From NCBI GenBank assembly GCA_031310005.1, contig CM062381.1, forward strand, positions 930,001 to 994,000: a DNA stretch of 64,000 nt. The letters run 5' to 3'. Both the position numbers and the translations under genes were made by a program. This DNA comes from Dactylellina haptotyla (lineage: Eukaryota > Ascomycota > Orbiliomycetes > Orbiliales > Orbiliaceae). Below the pieces are notes generated by a model. It worked only from the letters and a program-made list of their open reading frames with translations, made no database searches and had not been told where the DNA came from. Positions within the stretch are counted from its first letter, which is position 1. The number at the start of each line of letters is the position of its first letter. Below are positions 11,895 to 23,418 of this stretch, piece after piece.

Positions 11895-14800
11895 ACTCAT
11901 TCGACTTAGTATATGTTTTTTCTTCTATTTTTCTTCCTCTCCAATAGTTTTTCATACGGGGACCTGAAATAATGGTAATGAGTAAAGAAAGTATACCTTT
12001 CGCTATTTTCAAGTATGTTGATGAGCGAAAACGCACCTTTTTAATGTAGCTGCACGATTCCTGTCTTCACTGTTTTGGTCTTTTTGAATTATTGCACATA
12101 CCCCTTTCGAACTTTTGATTGTTTTTTTCTCCTCTTGATACTTTTGGACTCTTGAGAGTTTGCATTTTCTGTTGGGACTTACCTTCTTCGCATTCGCCTC
12201 GCAGTAAATCCTTACCCTTTCCCCTCCGTATTCTAATCCACCCCATACTTCCCTTTATCTTCAAACCTCCCACCTTTGATTACCTTTTTTATATTTCTTC
12301 ATTCTTCTTTTTGGAGTGCCTTTTGGTGAATGGAGCGGCTTTTGCTTGTGGCTGTTGTTTTTCATCTTTTTTTGGGGTTGTATATTGATATCCATTCATA
12401 TCATCGTGTTCCCACCATTTTTGATTTGAAAGCAAATCATATTTTTGTACCAAAAGCCCTTTTCTATTTTTTTGTAACTTTCTTGGTCTATTTCGTTTCC
12501 CCCCCCATTTTCTGGTTTAAATGGAGCTATAGTGACGACCTCCTTTATCCCTGTACTATACACTACTACTTACCTCTTCCTCTTTTTCGAATAAGTATTC
12601 ATAGATATTTTCTTCTTTCTTAAAGACTTATTACTCGATATCATTACAATATTATCCCATATGATCTCGTATTTTGTAAATCTTTACTTGCGTAAAAGCA
12701 GTATGCCTTGCGGAGGTGGGTAAATAAGCATGAAAGATTTCTAATACCGTTTTGTGATGTTGAAACATTTTCGGATCGTGAGCGGGACTGGTATCTGAAA
12801 CAGGAACAGCGATGGATAGATCTATAGTTAGATCGATCATTTTGCATACCTTAATGGTGTAATTACCAGACCCACGAACGAGGAGGGGGTCAGATGCTCA
12901 ATGCGTTCGATCGTTCGTATTACAGATTTATTTTTCCTTTAGAGTGGGGGAGGGGCGTGCGAGTAATGCAAAATGAGGGAAGAGGGGGGAGGGGTAACGG
13001 TCATTACCCTGTTACTCTAGAATTCTTTTTTTTTTCCGTCATATGTTTCTTTTCTAGAGTTTTAAGCTTACCTTGGGAGATCTTGCGTCCGATATGCTGC
13101 AACAGCGGAACCGATCGAAGCCACGGAAGGAGCGGCAAGAACGGGAATACATATTATTGCCTTCTGCTTTATTCGCATGCTTACTTTTTTTCCTTAACAA
13201 ATGCTTACCCCAGATCTGCAAGAGGGCGTTTCAATTATTTTCTGTCTGCGTCTTTCGGAGTTTAAACGAGATAGAAGGGCAAATGTGGAAGAATTGGGGA
13301 TCCAGATAAGGGGAGGATTCCGATGACCTGGATGGTGGCATGTCGTTCAGCCTCGATTCGAATCCGTCTCTTCTTTTTCCGGACTGTCGTTAATTAACCT
13401 TGTGAAATGGCGGTGCATGATGCTAGCTGCAGGTTTTCGAACGCGGAGAAGAGAGACATGCAGCAGGAGTGTGATGGTAGGCGAGGAGCGGTGGACAAAA
13501 GGAAAGAAAGGCATCGGACGTTCTGAAACGTGTATGGAAGGCCTCAGGTGCTGGAGAGTGCACAACGGTAGATATGGGATAGTGCTCATTGGATGGTGGA
13601 TATTTGACAGAGTTTCAATCGCCGATTACTATTATTATTAGTTTAGGGTTTATTTCATTCTTACGGCCTTGCTAAGCAATTGCCTGTGTCGTGTACCTTG
13701 CAGCCAGCGATCCGTTTTAGAATTTGATTGTAAATTATTTACGATCTTCCTTTGGATGTTAATTGCGAAATAGTGAGTTGCATGCATATGGGGTATGTGT
13801 TTTTGTTTTTTGGGTGGTGGTGAGCGGGCGGTTCCGATGACCAGAAAACCACAAAGCAGCGAATAGGCATTTGCTTATTTGGATTTAGGCGAGCTAACAC
13901 TAATGCCGGGCAATACTGGATGGCAGACATTCTGACCTGCAGCTCAGGCGACCACTTTCCTATTACCCTAGCGAATTTTAGTTTCGCTGCAGGTTGTTCC
14001 GAGGAGGCTTGTCGAGAATTGGTTGGAAGGCTTGGGTTAGCTCTAGGTTATGCCCGCATTATTGGCACCCTGGGAAGTAGATATGATATTTGCTGAATTA
14101 ATTAAGATTTCAACGTTTCATGATTCGTTCACTTTGGCATGTACATACATGTACTAAATCGATAGGATTAGAAGCTATGGGATTTTGCTGCGAATGCGAT
14201 CTAGTGTTTGTGGTAAAAAATCCGAGAATATTATGAAATCATACCAGTGAGGAGGGTGCACCCTCCGCACAGAACCTATACAAACAACGGTCTCTCATCT
14301 TGAAGGCGTGAATAGGTGGGAACATATAGACGCCACTATCAACATTTGGACAAATCAGAGATTTGATTTTGGCGTTCCCAGCACCGCTCGTCTTGTCGGC
14401 GAGGTTGGGATGCACCGCCAGGGCGTGTACCACGCGACTTGATCCATTTCAATATTACTGGCCAGATCCATCTCGGTATCTTTTTGCTGCAGCTCCCTCT
14501 CTCGAATTTGCATCGCGAGGGCAGAAATGGCAATCTAGATCGAGATTAAATTTAGTGGGAATTCTAGATATCATTTATCTTGAGATCGTCTCTGCACGTC
14601 GGTTGATATTGCAACAGCACCGCCCGTAGACATCGAAATTTTTTTTTTTGGTGAGATCTCTCGCGATCAAGATCCAGATTTCCAAGAACTATGATCTGCA
14701 GCTCTCGGGATAAGTTATCTCACTGGGTCTGGAACTTTTCTGGAAGAAAATTTAGTTGGTCAATCACTTAACTGCCCAATATCAGAGCTTCTTCTCCGCG

Positions 14801-17149
14801 TAGATATTATGCAGGTAGCTAATGCAGTGTCGACACCCTCCCAAAAGGATCGAACAACAGACAACTGACATGCATGGACGGTCTCATGCCTTCCAGATTC
14901 CCTCACACTTCCTTTTTGCCATCCAGAAGAAGTATTGTTTTTTCTGTTGGTGAGTATTCAGAAAAGAGTTCAAGGGAGCTGAATTCCCTGTACCCTCCTT
15001 TCATCTTAGTGTGGGGGACCGCATTTGTGCTTTTCGTCCGGGCCTAGCTAGAGTTTCCAACCGCCCAAATGGCGGTGGGGCTCGCACCGGCGTAGTATTT
15101 CGTCTTGTTGACCCTCCAGCGCGTTTTTGTCTTACCATGTGCTTTTTGCGACCGGGTAGACCGTTTTTTCCATGTGTACAAATGTTGAAACGTGTAGACA
15201 AGAATAAAATCCTTTTGAGTGAAGCTCGTATCGGGTAGCCGCAGACGAAATGTCCTTTTTTAAACGTCTGAAAATGCGTTGTAGAATGTTACAAATTGCA
15301 ATGACAGCTCCTTGGAATTCAACCCCAGCAAATATGAACTTCGGACGAAAGATGACGGCGGGGGAACGCGCGGGCAGCCATCTTCGAATCGCAATTAATT
15401 ATCGCGATCCACTTGAGATCGAGAAATGCTGGGCAATGGATACGTGTGTTCGGTGGAGGACATGCTACCATTGAGGTGGTGCGACCCCGATGAACGAACT
15501 ACAGAAGCCGACCTCGACTGAATTCGCTTGATGAAGGCGTACTTTTTCAGCCGGCGATCCATATTCGCTGCGTTTAATCTGGAGGCTGGCAAATATTCAC
15601 ACGACTGATAGCATGGCATGCATTTTTCTAGCTTCTGGCGGCTTGCGGGCTTGCGGGTTTGTGATATCAAAAAGTCACTTACTTGTCCTCCTCCTCCTCT
15701 CTTTTTTTGCCTTTTCTTATCGCCTGTCTTGACTGACGAAAGTATTATGAATTTCAGACCTCTTATCTCTGCAATGGGTCGGCCAACATGAGACTACGAC
15801 ACCGAGGGGATGGGCTGGCCCACAGCACCCTTGCCCCAGGTTCCCGTCCAACGAACCAAGAGATTTGACGAGCAGAAAGGCACCAGGAAACAGCTGCATG
15901 TCTCGCGAGGTCTTCCCTCTCGGACGGACAGTGCGTCTTTTTGCTGCAGGTTGAAAAAGGTTATCGCCTTTTTCTTATTCCTGTTTTTCGACGGAGAAAA
16001 TGATTCGCTTCATGCACACACACTTGCTTGCGCTTCTCGGATACGGGCGATTCCCCCCAACTGTTCGCCCTCTCGTTTGATACGCCAAATTGGACCGGCC
16101 ACCACCCCCAAACTTCGGTACAACCTAGAGATGCGCTTTTCGCACACGATCCTCAAGTACCAGTTAGGAGGCAGCCGTCCTCCTGTTCCGTGCTAGCCAG
16201 ATTTCCCACGTTTCCCCTCTATCGTTGCCCCCCGAGAAAAATAAAAAATGAAGGGAGACGTGCAAAAAGGAAATGCACAAGGACAATGCTTATCAGTGGA
16301 CAAGCAACATTGGCCTGCATGATTTCCACGGATTCTGTGGACGCTATTGGACACTAGGTACAGCCATCGCTCTGGTAGACCTCATTCGGGTCTAGACATT
16401 GCTTATTTCTCCAAGGACCACGGGCAAAGCCATCATGAAAACCAGAGAAAAAAGAAAAGAGGGAAAAGTCGTTTTGGCGGAGTGTAGCATTGGCTCCAGC
16501 TTGATTACTGCCAACTCCGATATGGTGATGAGATACCTAGCGAACTCCGATATCAAAGACATGTCAAGTTTTAAGACATGCAAGCTATCGCAAATCAAGC
16601 TGATGCGGTGCACACCCCATTTCCCGTGTCCCTCTCGACCCTGCAGCAGTTACAAGATCTTATTATCTGAGGAGGAGGTTAAATACACCAGTAACCCCTC
16701 TGGAATTCAAGAGCTTCCCTTCTGAGATCCAGGCGCATTACCTCACAGCAATCTTACCAGCTTGTCTACCTTGGATCAGGATAGAAAGCAGCCAGGGCAC
16801 CTTGTCCAATCCCTCTCTACACTTTCCTGATAGCATTGAACTCGAGGTTTTACTCTTGTCTTGCCGTCTCCGTCCTATTGTACTGTTTGGGAAGAGCTAC
16901 CGCAGACTAGCTTCCATTCAAAGTCGTCATATAGCTATTACCCGCCGGGTCGAAGGAGCGAAAGTGACCCTTGAAAACCCTCCCTGGAAGACCCGCTTCA
17001 CAAACGGATTATACCCAAAGCTTTTCCGCTTCACCAATTATTTTTTTTATAATTGGAGAGTCGCCCAACGGTTCAACTCTTGAATTCAGTCCGTCGTCCA
17101 ATTGGTCCTTTTCTATATCCGGTAAACCAACCAACACATTTCCGACAAC
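11895..17149. other. 5.2 kb gene-free interval between SPA2 and the permease gene
   Basis: Directly after SPA2, about 12050-12640, the plus strand is strikingly T- and C-rich, with runs such as CCCCCCC near 12499. The rest holds only short open frames with no recognisable domain, on both strands. The final few hundred bases must include the promoter of the permease gene. I see no transposon ends, tRNA or conserved RNA structure. Confidence 0.45.
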
Positions 17150-18761
17150 ATGTCGTACGATCACGACGTCGAGAAACTCGAGAAGAAGGGTTCCGTCACC
17201 GGAATCTCTGAGGATGAGACCCATGCCGTCGCCGCGGAGAACTTCGAGGTCGGTGACTCTATGTACGCCAAGTTGCAGCGATTCGCAGGCAAATACAACA
17301 TCGAACAGCGTGGTGTTGAAAGAGTAAGTTCTAATTGATACTTTTTAATAGAGAATATCAAAAGCGAATGCTAATGATGGTGAAAACGAATAGGTTCCAG
17401 AGTCTGAGAAGACCGATACCAAACTCTACAAAGCCGGTACCATGTGGCTCGCTGCCAACATGGTCGTCAGTTCTTTCGCTATCGGTGTCCTCGGTCCTCA
17501 TGTCTTCTATCTCGGATGGTACGACAGCGTCCTCGCCATTGTCTTCTTTAATCTTCTCTCGATCACCCCGGTTTGCTTCTTCTCCACTTTCGGTCCTGAA
17601 TTCGGTCTCCGACAAATGATTCTTTCCCGATTTTACTTCGGTGCATGGGGTGTTCGTGTCATCGCCTTCCTAAACTGCTTGGCTTGCATTGGTTGGTCGT
17701 CGGTCAACGTCATCGTCGGTGCCCAACTTATCCATACTGTCAACCACGGCGTTCCGGAATGGGCGGGTATCTTGATCATTGCCATCTGCACCTTCATCAT
17801 TACTTGCTTCGGATACAAGGTTGTCCACATCTACGAATTCTGGAGTTGGATCCCATGCTTCATTGTCTTCCTCATCACCGTTATCCAGTATGCACGAAGC
17901 GGGAACTTCACTGCTATGCCAGCTGGTAGCGGCAAGCTTGAAGCCGGCTCAATCCTATCTTTCGGTGGTGCTATCTTCGGTTTCGGTACCGGATGGACCA
18001 GCTATGCTGCCGACTACACCGTTTACCAGCCAAAATCTGCCAACAAGTACCTCGTCTTCTTCTACACCTGGCTCGGTCTCATCGTCCCGCTCTTGTTCAC
18101 CGAAATCCTTGGTGTTGCCGTCTTCATGGGTACCTACACTAGCGACGTCTATAAGGCTGGTTACGAAACCGGCAAGATTGGTGGTCTCTTCGGTGCCGTC
18201 CTCGTCCAGGACTCGCTCGGTAACTTCGGTAACTTCTGCCTCGTCATCCTCGCCCTCTCCATCATCGGTAACAACTGCCCAAATATCTACTCCATCGGTC
18301 TCTCCGTCCAGGTTCTCAGCTCCCACCTCCAGCGTGTTCCTCGTTTCGTCTGGACTTTCATCGCCACCTGCTGCTACATCGCCATCGCTATCCCCGGTGC
18401 CTCCCACTTCGAAACCGTCCTCGAGAACTTCATGTTGCTCATCGCTTACTGGCTTGGTATCTACGAGGGTATCTCGCTCATGGAGCACTTTGTCTTCCGC
18501 CGTGGATTCAAGGGATACGAGCCATCTCACTACGATCAGCCGAACAAGCTCCCAGTCGGTATCGCTGCTATGATCGCCTTCTGCGCTGGTATCGGTGGCG
18601 CCGTTTGCGGTATGAGTCAGGTCTACTGGGTCGGACCAATTGCCAAGCTCTGCGGTGAACTCCCATACGGTGGTGATGTTGGATTCGAGCTTTCGTTCGC
18701 GTTCTCCGCGACGACTTACCTCTGCTTGAGGCCTTTTGAGAAGGCTAGATTCGGAAGGTAA
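17150..18761 (+). CDS. fcyB: NCS1-family purine-cytosine permease (FcyB-like)
   Basis: The protein is a plasma-membrane proton symporter of the nucleobase-cation-symport-1 family, expected to import cytosine, adenine, guanine or hypoxanthine. Exons 17150-17323 and 17394-18761 join in phase 0 (GTAAGT donor, ATAG acceptor) to give 513 residues, close to the usual 500-520. About twelve hydrophobic segments are visible. The family blocks include MWLAANMVVSSFAIGVLGP in TM1, GFGTGWTSYAADYTVYQP after the fifth or sixth segment, and GNNCPNIYSIGLSVQVL in the TM8 region. The block WTSYAADYTVYQP is typical of the Fcy2/FcyB clade rather than the uracil/allantoin Fur clade. Codon choice is strongly C/T-ending, which suggests good expression. 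Exact substrate range is inferred from the clade. Confidence 0.92.
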
Positions 18762-19490
18762 AGGATGTTCTAGGGCCTCTTTTTTAAACCAGGAGTTCTT
18801 CATTCGCTATTTTCTTTTCTGTTTTTAATGTTTATTTATCGAGGGTTGGGGGATTGGTTTTGGTTGTTTTTTCGATCGTTTATATAAAAAAGGCATCTGG
18901 TTTTGGTTTTAGCTTGGAATTCTAGTTTGGGAATTTAATATTCGGATCTGTCGCTAGATAATACCATTAACACTATCGCATCTGCATACGAATATAATAA
19001 TCATTCACCTTCAATCTATCTTCGCTCATGACAAAACTGAGAATTACTTTTGGGTCCATGCACGTGCGCACGTCCTGCAATTTTTACTACGTGGGAAGTT
19101 TAAGTCCAAGTCAGTTGTATTTGTAAGAAACCAGTTTGTGTATTAATGTTTAGATTGTTATGAGGAAAGAGTATTCAGCAGACTAATATTCCAGAAATGC
19201 CGTGTAACCGAAAAGAAAACCCCATTTCAAAAAAAGAAGTCGTGAGATCGTAACGAGGGTATATTATAAAACCTTTCGTCCGCTTGATTCGGCAAAATAT
19301 GTACGTCAAAAATAACCCAAAAGACATGCTAACAATAACGCCCACTCCCCAGAAAAAATTACCAAAGGGGGGTTTGTATGTATCCGTCCATAAACCTTTT
19401 TTTTATACCCCCGAGGGAGCATAGCATTCTCAGAAATTTATCAAATCCATCTCAAGATTATACCTGTATACGAGATATATATTCCCAAAT
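18762..19490. other. Convergent 3' flanks of permease and glucanase genes
   Basis: This AT-rich interval lies between two converging genes and presumably holds both 3' UTRs. No gene is seen. Confidence 0.5.
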
Positions 19491-20876
19491 TTAACCGCAA
19501 ATACGAGGATACTTGGGTGTAGTTCCCGGTCTAGGAATAAGACCCCAATCGAACAACTTGGACATATTCCAGTCGTCGTTCATATTTCCACCTTCAGCCT
19601 TCCATGTCCAGAAGATCCAGCCGGCGGCGGTCTCCCACGACAGAATCTGAGCTTCAATATACTTCCTCAAATTCTGCTTCTGGGTCCACGACATCTTGGT
19701 CAAATCGCCCCAGTGGTTTCCGGAGCAACTGCCTACCCACCACGAACCGGGGAACCGGCCCTCATATCTCGCGTATCTGTTGAATCCGTTCAGCCATTTC
19801 GCACAGTCCGTCATAGCACCGGACCACTCTCCCACGACGACGTATTTATCCTTGCTGCCTTGGGTTTCTGTGCGGGCGCCGCAAGCAACGCTGATCTGCT
19901 GGTCGAAGCTCCTGCTCACTTCGCCGGGTGAGAACACTTGGTAGTGGTGATGGTCGAGGAGTACCTTCTGCACATTGGAGTTGAGGATGCCATTCCAGTC
20001 TCTGACCGGTTTGAAGGCATCGCTGATCGCAATCCACGTTGATCCGTAGTTGCGCACGTTTCCGTATCCATCATAGTAAAACTGTCGCAGCTTGGCAAAG
20101 TCGAGATTGGGACCCAGCGGTTCGTTGAGGAGCTCGATGACCACCACGGTGTCCGAGTACGGCGCCTTGGAGTATTTCGATGCGAGCTGCCTCAAAACTC
20201 CCAGGGTTTGTCCGATGGTGTCTCCTTTCTGCCAGTTGATTTGATCACGTAATCCGGAATTGTCGAAGCCGTTTTGACTGCCTGGGGCACCGTGAAGGTC
20301 GATCCAGACTTTAAGGCCCGCACTTCTCGCCCAGCCGATGGCTCTGTCGAGGTATGCCTGTTGTCCCTGGACGTACGGGTCGCCTGGGAGAAGTGTGAAC
20401 GCCCAGTACCCGATGGGAATGCGGACGGTGTTGAGGCCTCTTGCTGCCATTTTCTGGAAATCGGCCTGGGTCATGAATGTGTCCCAGTGCCTCTGCAAGC
20501 GACGGAGACAGTCGACTTTGCCCCATCTTTGGCAGAGGTGGTACTCGTCGACCGGGCCGGCGCCTGGGTTATTGTTCCAATACGCCCATAGGGAAGGTGT
20601 AATCCATGGTTCGAGGACGAGCCACCCACCTGCGATAAAAAATCCGAGCGTTAGAAATTTATATGTTTTTTTTGTGGAAATTGTGCTTCGTAGTGAACGG
20701 CCAATGAAAGAACTATTGGTTGGGGGTCACCTACCGGCGTTAACACCTCGGACTTTCTGGGCGCCGAAATTGAACCCTGCGGCTCTTAGCTGCAACACTG
20801 GTTCAGGGCGCGGATTCGGGGCTGCAGATGCTGCACAGGCCGCTAGCACAGCGCTAGCAAGAATCGTGACTTTCAT
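19491..20876 (-). CDS. exgA: Secreted exo-1,3-beta-glucanase, GH5 (ExgA-type)
   Basis: The enzyme releases glucose from the non-reducing ends of beta-1,3-glucan and acts in cell-wall remodelling outside the cell. Exons 20735-20876 and 19491-20629 (complement; GTAGGT donor, CGCAG acceptor, phase 1) give 426 residues, the usual size. The N-terminus MKVTILASAVLAACAASAAP is a clear signal peptide. GH5 hallmarks in order are GGWLVLEPWITPSLW, LNTVRIPIGYWAF, VWIDLHGAPGSQNGFDNSG, the acid/base glutamate in LLNEPLG (about E217), HHHYQVFSPGE, the nucleophile in VVVGEWSGA (about E315) and GWIFWTWKAEG. All expected catalytic residues are present. A T/A alternation about 115-130 bp upstream of the start may serve as TATA element. 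The subfamily (GH5_9) is inferred from these blocks. Confidence 0.95.
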
Positions 20877-20990
20877 CGCGGTTTGAGGGAGGAAAAGCCC
20901 GTCGCAATTGAATCGATGGAGATGTAAAAGGAAAAGAGCGACCTCAGAGATCCGGACAATGGGTGGGCGTCCGAACCTGTGAACCTGAGG

Positions 20991-21006
20991 TATATATATA
21001 TATAAT
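20991..21006 (-). promoter_or_regulatory. Possible TATA element of the glucanase gene
   Basis: An alternating T/A run of 14-16 nt lies about 115 bp upstream of the glucanase start codon, at a plausible distance for a fungal TATA box plus short leader. It is position-based inference; the run could also be a simple microsatellite. Confidence 0.35.
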
Positions 21007-22957
21007 AGGAAGATTAACCTGACCTGACAGTTGACGGACAAGGCTGCATTATCTAAAGGTGATAAGGGGGGTATTGTTTTTAAATAGCGACAGGAAAAGA
21101 AAAACGGAAAATAACCCGAGTCAAGACGTCCACCAGGTCCATACTTATATTTATCATCGGAGGCTTTTTTTTCCCTTTCTCTGCCTTCAGCCCTTTTTTC
21201 CCAAACTCTCTGCTGTGCGCCGCCAGACCAGAGTGTGCTCGCAATTGTGAACCCTGCAGGCCCGCCCCTTGAAGGCTTGTGAAAAGACCCACACTTGCCG
21301 ACGTCAAGGCAACCTCGAAGCGATCGGCCCTCTTCGTTACGGGGATTGTATAGCTTGGCTTCTTACGAGAGTGACCAGTGTACTATGTTTCTTTGGAAAG
21401 TGGTGGGTGCGTGTTCTTGGTCTTGTGAATGAGAGGTTGGTTGGTGATATGGGTAAAATGGGGTGATCGATACTGGGGTATAGCTGGCAGGTATGCGGCG
21501 AGCTCTTTTTTTTCCCTTTCTATTTTACTTTTTCACTTTTATGTCACGTCGGTTGGGGAAAAGAAAAACAGATACATATTTTTGGATTTCCAATGATGTT
21601 CTTTTTCCGAGTCAGGTCACGCCAGGTACATTGATTGCCTATTGTTCGAACTCTTTGAACACAATTGTTTTTTTGTTTGTCAGGAGAAGGGGAGAGAGAG
21701 AGCTCGAGAAGGGTCTCTTCGTAAACGGGATATTAATTTTTATTATGCCTCGCAGATCGTATAACTGAATTCGCACGAGGCAAATGCAAGGGTCACAAGC
21801 GGACACAAAGGACGAAATACCACTCTGCGGTGCATAGTAATCAGTCTGGATCAATCCAATGGGACCAAACTCCACTTTCCATACCACCTAACAACTGGCC
21901 CAACTTGCATATAAACCGCTCCGAGGAAAAAATCTCTTCGAAACACGGTCATGCAGCGTAACCCGTCGACGCGGAAAGAATCAATAAATAGGGTCAGACC
22001 CGTCGACGGCCGTAGTTCCGCCCTTCGTTGCTTGGCTGGTTTCGGGAGGTGGGAAATGACCAAGTCCGACGCAGAAAGGACACAAAGGCGACAAGTTTTC
22101 TGGTGCGCATGGCATGGCAATGAACAGACCGATCTTTCGAGGAGCGAAGGCCCAGGAAAAGGGAAGGATCACCGTCCAACACAAGGTGGGGAACGGACGA
22201 GGGTTCGTGGATGCACAGGATTCGCTTCCGACCAGAGAAGCCGAGGGAGTGCGAGCCCCTGGCAAACCATGGGAGCCCGATCGAAGATTTTGTAGATGTG
22301 ATGCTGAGGATTTACGGCAGGAGACAAGTCGAAATGCAGGTAGCCAATGTCGCTACCAACCTTGGCGGCGGGTCTCATGAACCGGTTTAGTGGCGTGTAA
22401 CGAGCTTGCGGTGTGTTGGCCGACGAGGACTACACTTCCAAAACGGGTAATATGTCCCAATCGAAGACTTACTAATCTCAAGGCGCTTTTCTCAACTGCT
22501 TGCTTGGCTTAGCTGCTGGTCTCAATCTGTATACATCCGATGGGAATATAAACGAGATAATCTCCGCCTTTCACGAATATTTTTCTTTCTTCTATCTTCC
22601 ATATTGTTATTCTTGAGAATCTCATGTTTACAACTTCCCTGCCAGAGCTTAAGCAAGACAATGCATGCATGCATGCAAAGAGCCTTTGGTGCAAAAGCTT
22701 CTCACGAGAGGGAGAGAAGAACAGTCTCCTTCCATCTTCGTTTCCAACCCGCTTGTTCTAGCTAACGTATGTACATGTACGTCCCTGCCCTTGCATCATC
22801 CGATGACCTCCCTGCATGTTTATATGCGCTGTGATGAAAGCCTAAAATGATGACTTGACAAACCCATGGGCGCCCACCACAGTTCAGCTCTCAAAAGTTA
22901 AAACGTTGGTGTTGGAATTAAAAAAGAATGTCACAGACGCATCCTTCCAGAAGATCC

Positions 22958-22977
22958 AGACTCGCAGATGCGAGTCT
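22958..22977. repeat. Short perfect hairpin, 9-bp arms
   Basis: Arms AGACTCGCA and TGCGAGTCT are separated by two bases (GA). It lies about 450 bp beyond the RAD50 stop codon in non-coding DNA. Such a hairpin could occur by chance, and no function is claimed. Confidence 0.4.
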
Positions 22978-23418
22978 TGGCGGTAAAATCACTACCCGCA
23001 AGTATATATTTTCCCCGCACCCGATCCACGACTGCCTTATTGCCCCGCGGTTGTTGGCGTTGGGTTTCGTTTGTTGTATTCGCTCCTTCGTTCAGGGTCC
23101 AGCAAAGCGATCTTTTTACATCATAACCCGGAAAAACAGGTTTTCAGGCTACGGGGTACCAAACATGGGGTACAGAGCACAAGACAGGAAGCTCCGAAGG
23201 TAGCTTCCCCAGCTGCATTAAAAAATCTCCTTCTAGAGCTCGTAGCCTAACAACAATAACCACCTGAGCTATGCTACTAAACCGCTATTCAAATGCGCCA
23301 AGATGGGTACAAAAAATTTTAAATTCTTAGCTTCAAAAATATAAACGCTCGTCCGACCTCACACTAAAAAGGTCACAAGCACGACGCTAACCCCGCTAAA
23401 GAAACATATAAAACAGCA

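Larger units (their letters stand above)
20877..23418. promoter_or_regulatory. Intergenic between the glucanase promoter and the RAD50 3' end
   Basis: The left end is the glucanase promoter. Elsewhere only short open frames without domains occur. Visible sequence oddities are a GCAT repeat at 22661-22677 and a 9-bp perfect inverted repeat at 22958-22977. No gene is supported. Confidence 0.4.

Noticed and set aside
13345-13375. tRNA T-loop-like sequence (GATTCGAATCC)
   Set aside because: The flanks do not form a T-stem, and no D-arm or acceptor stem can be folded around it. A similar TTCGAGTC at 37640 lies in or near a coding exon.
17955-18803. 282-codon open frame antisense to the permease gene, and a 264-codon frame in another plus frame (17779-18573)
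   Set aside because: Both lie wholly inside the well-supported permease exon. Its strong bias for C/T-ending codons leaves other frames free of stops. Their Ser/Thr- or Glu/Val-rich composition is typical of such shadows.
22661-22677. ATGCATGC repeat as possible regulatory box
   Set aside because: A simple self-complementary repeat. Shorter GCATGC runs recur elsewhere in the window (near 7492 and 15615), and no gene start is nearby.
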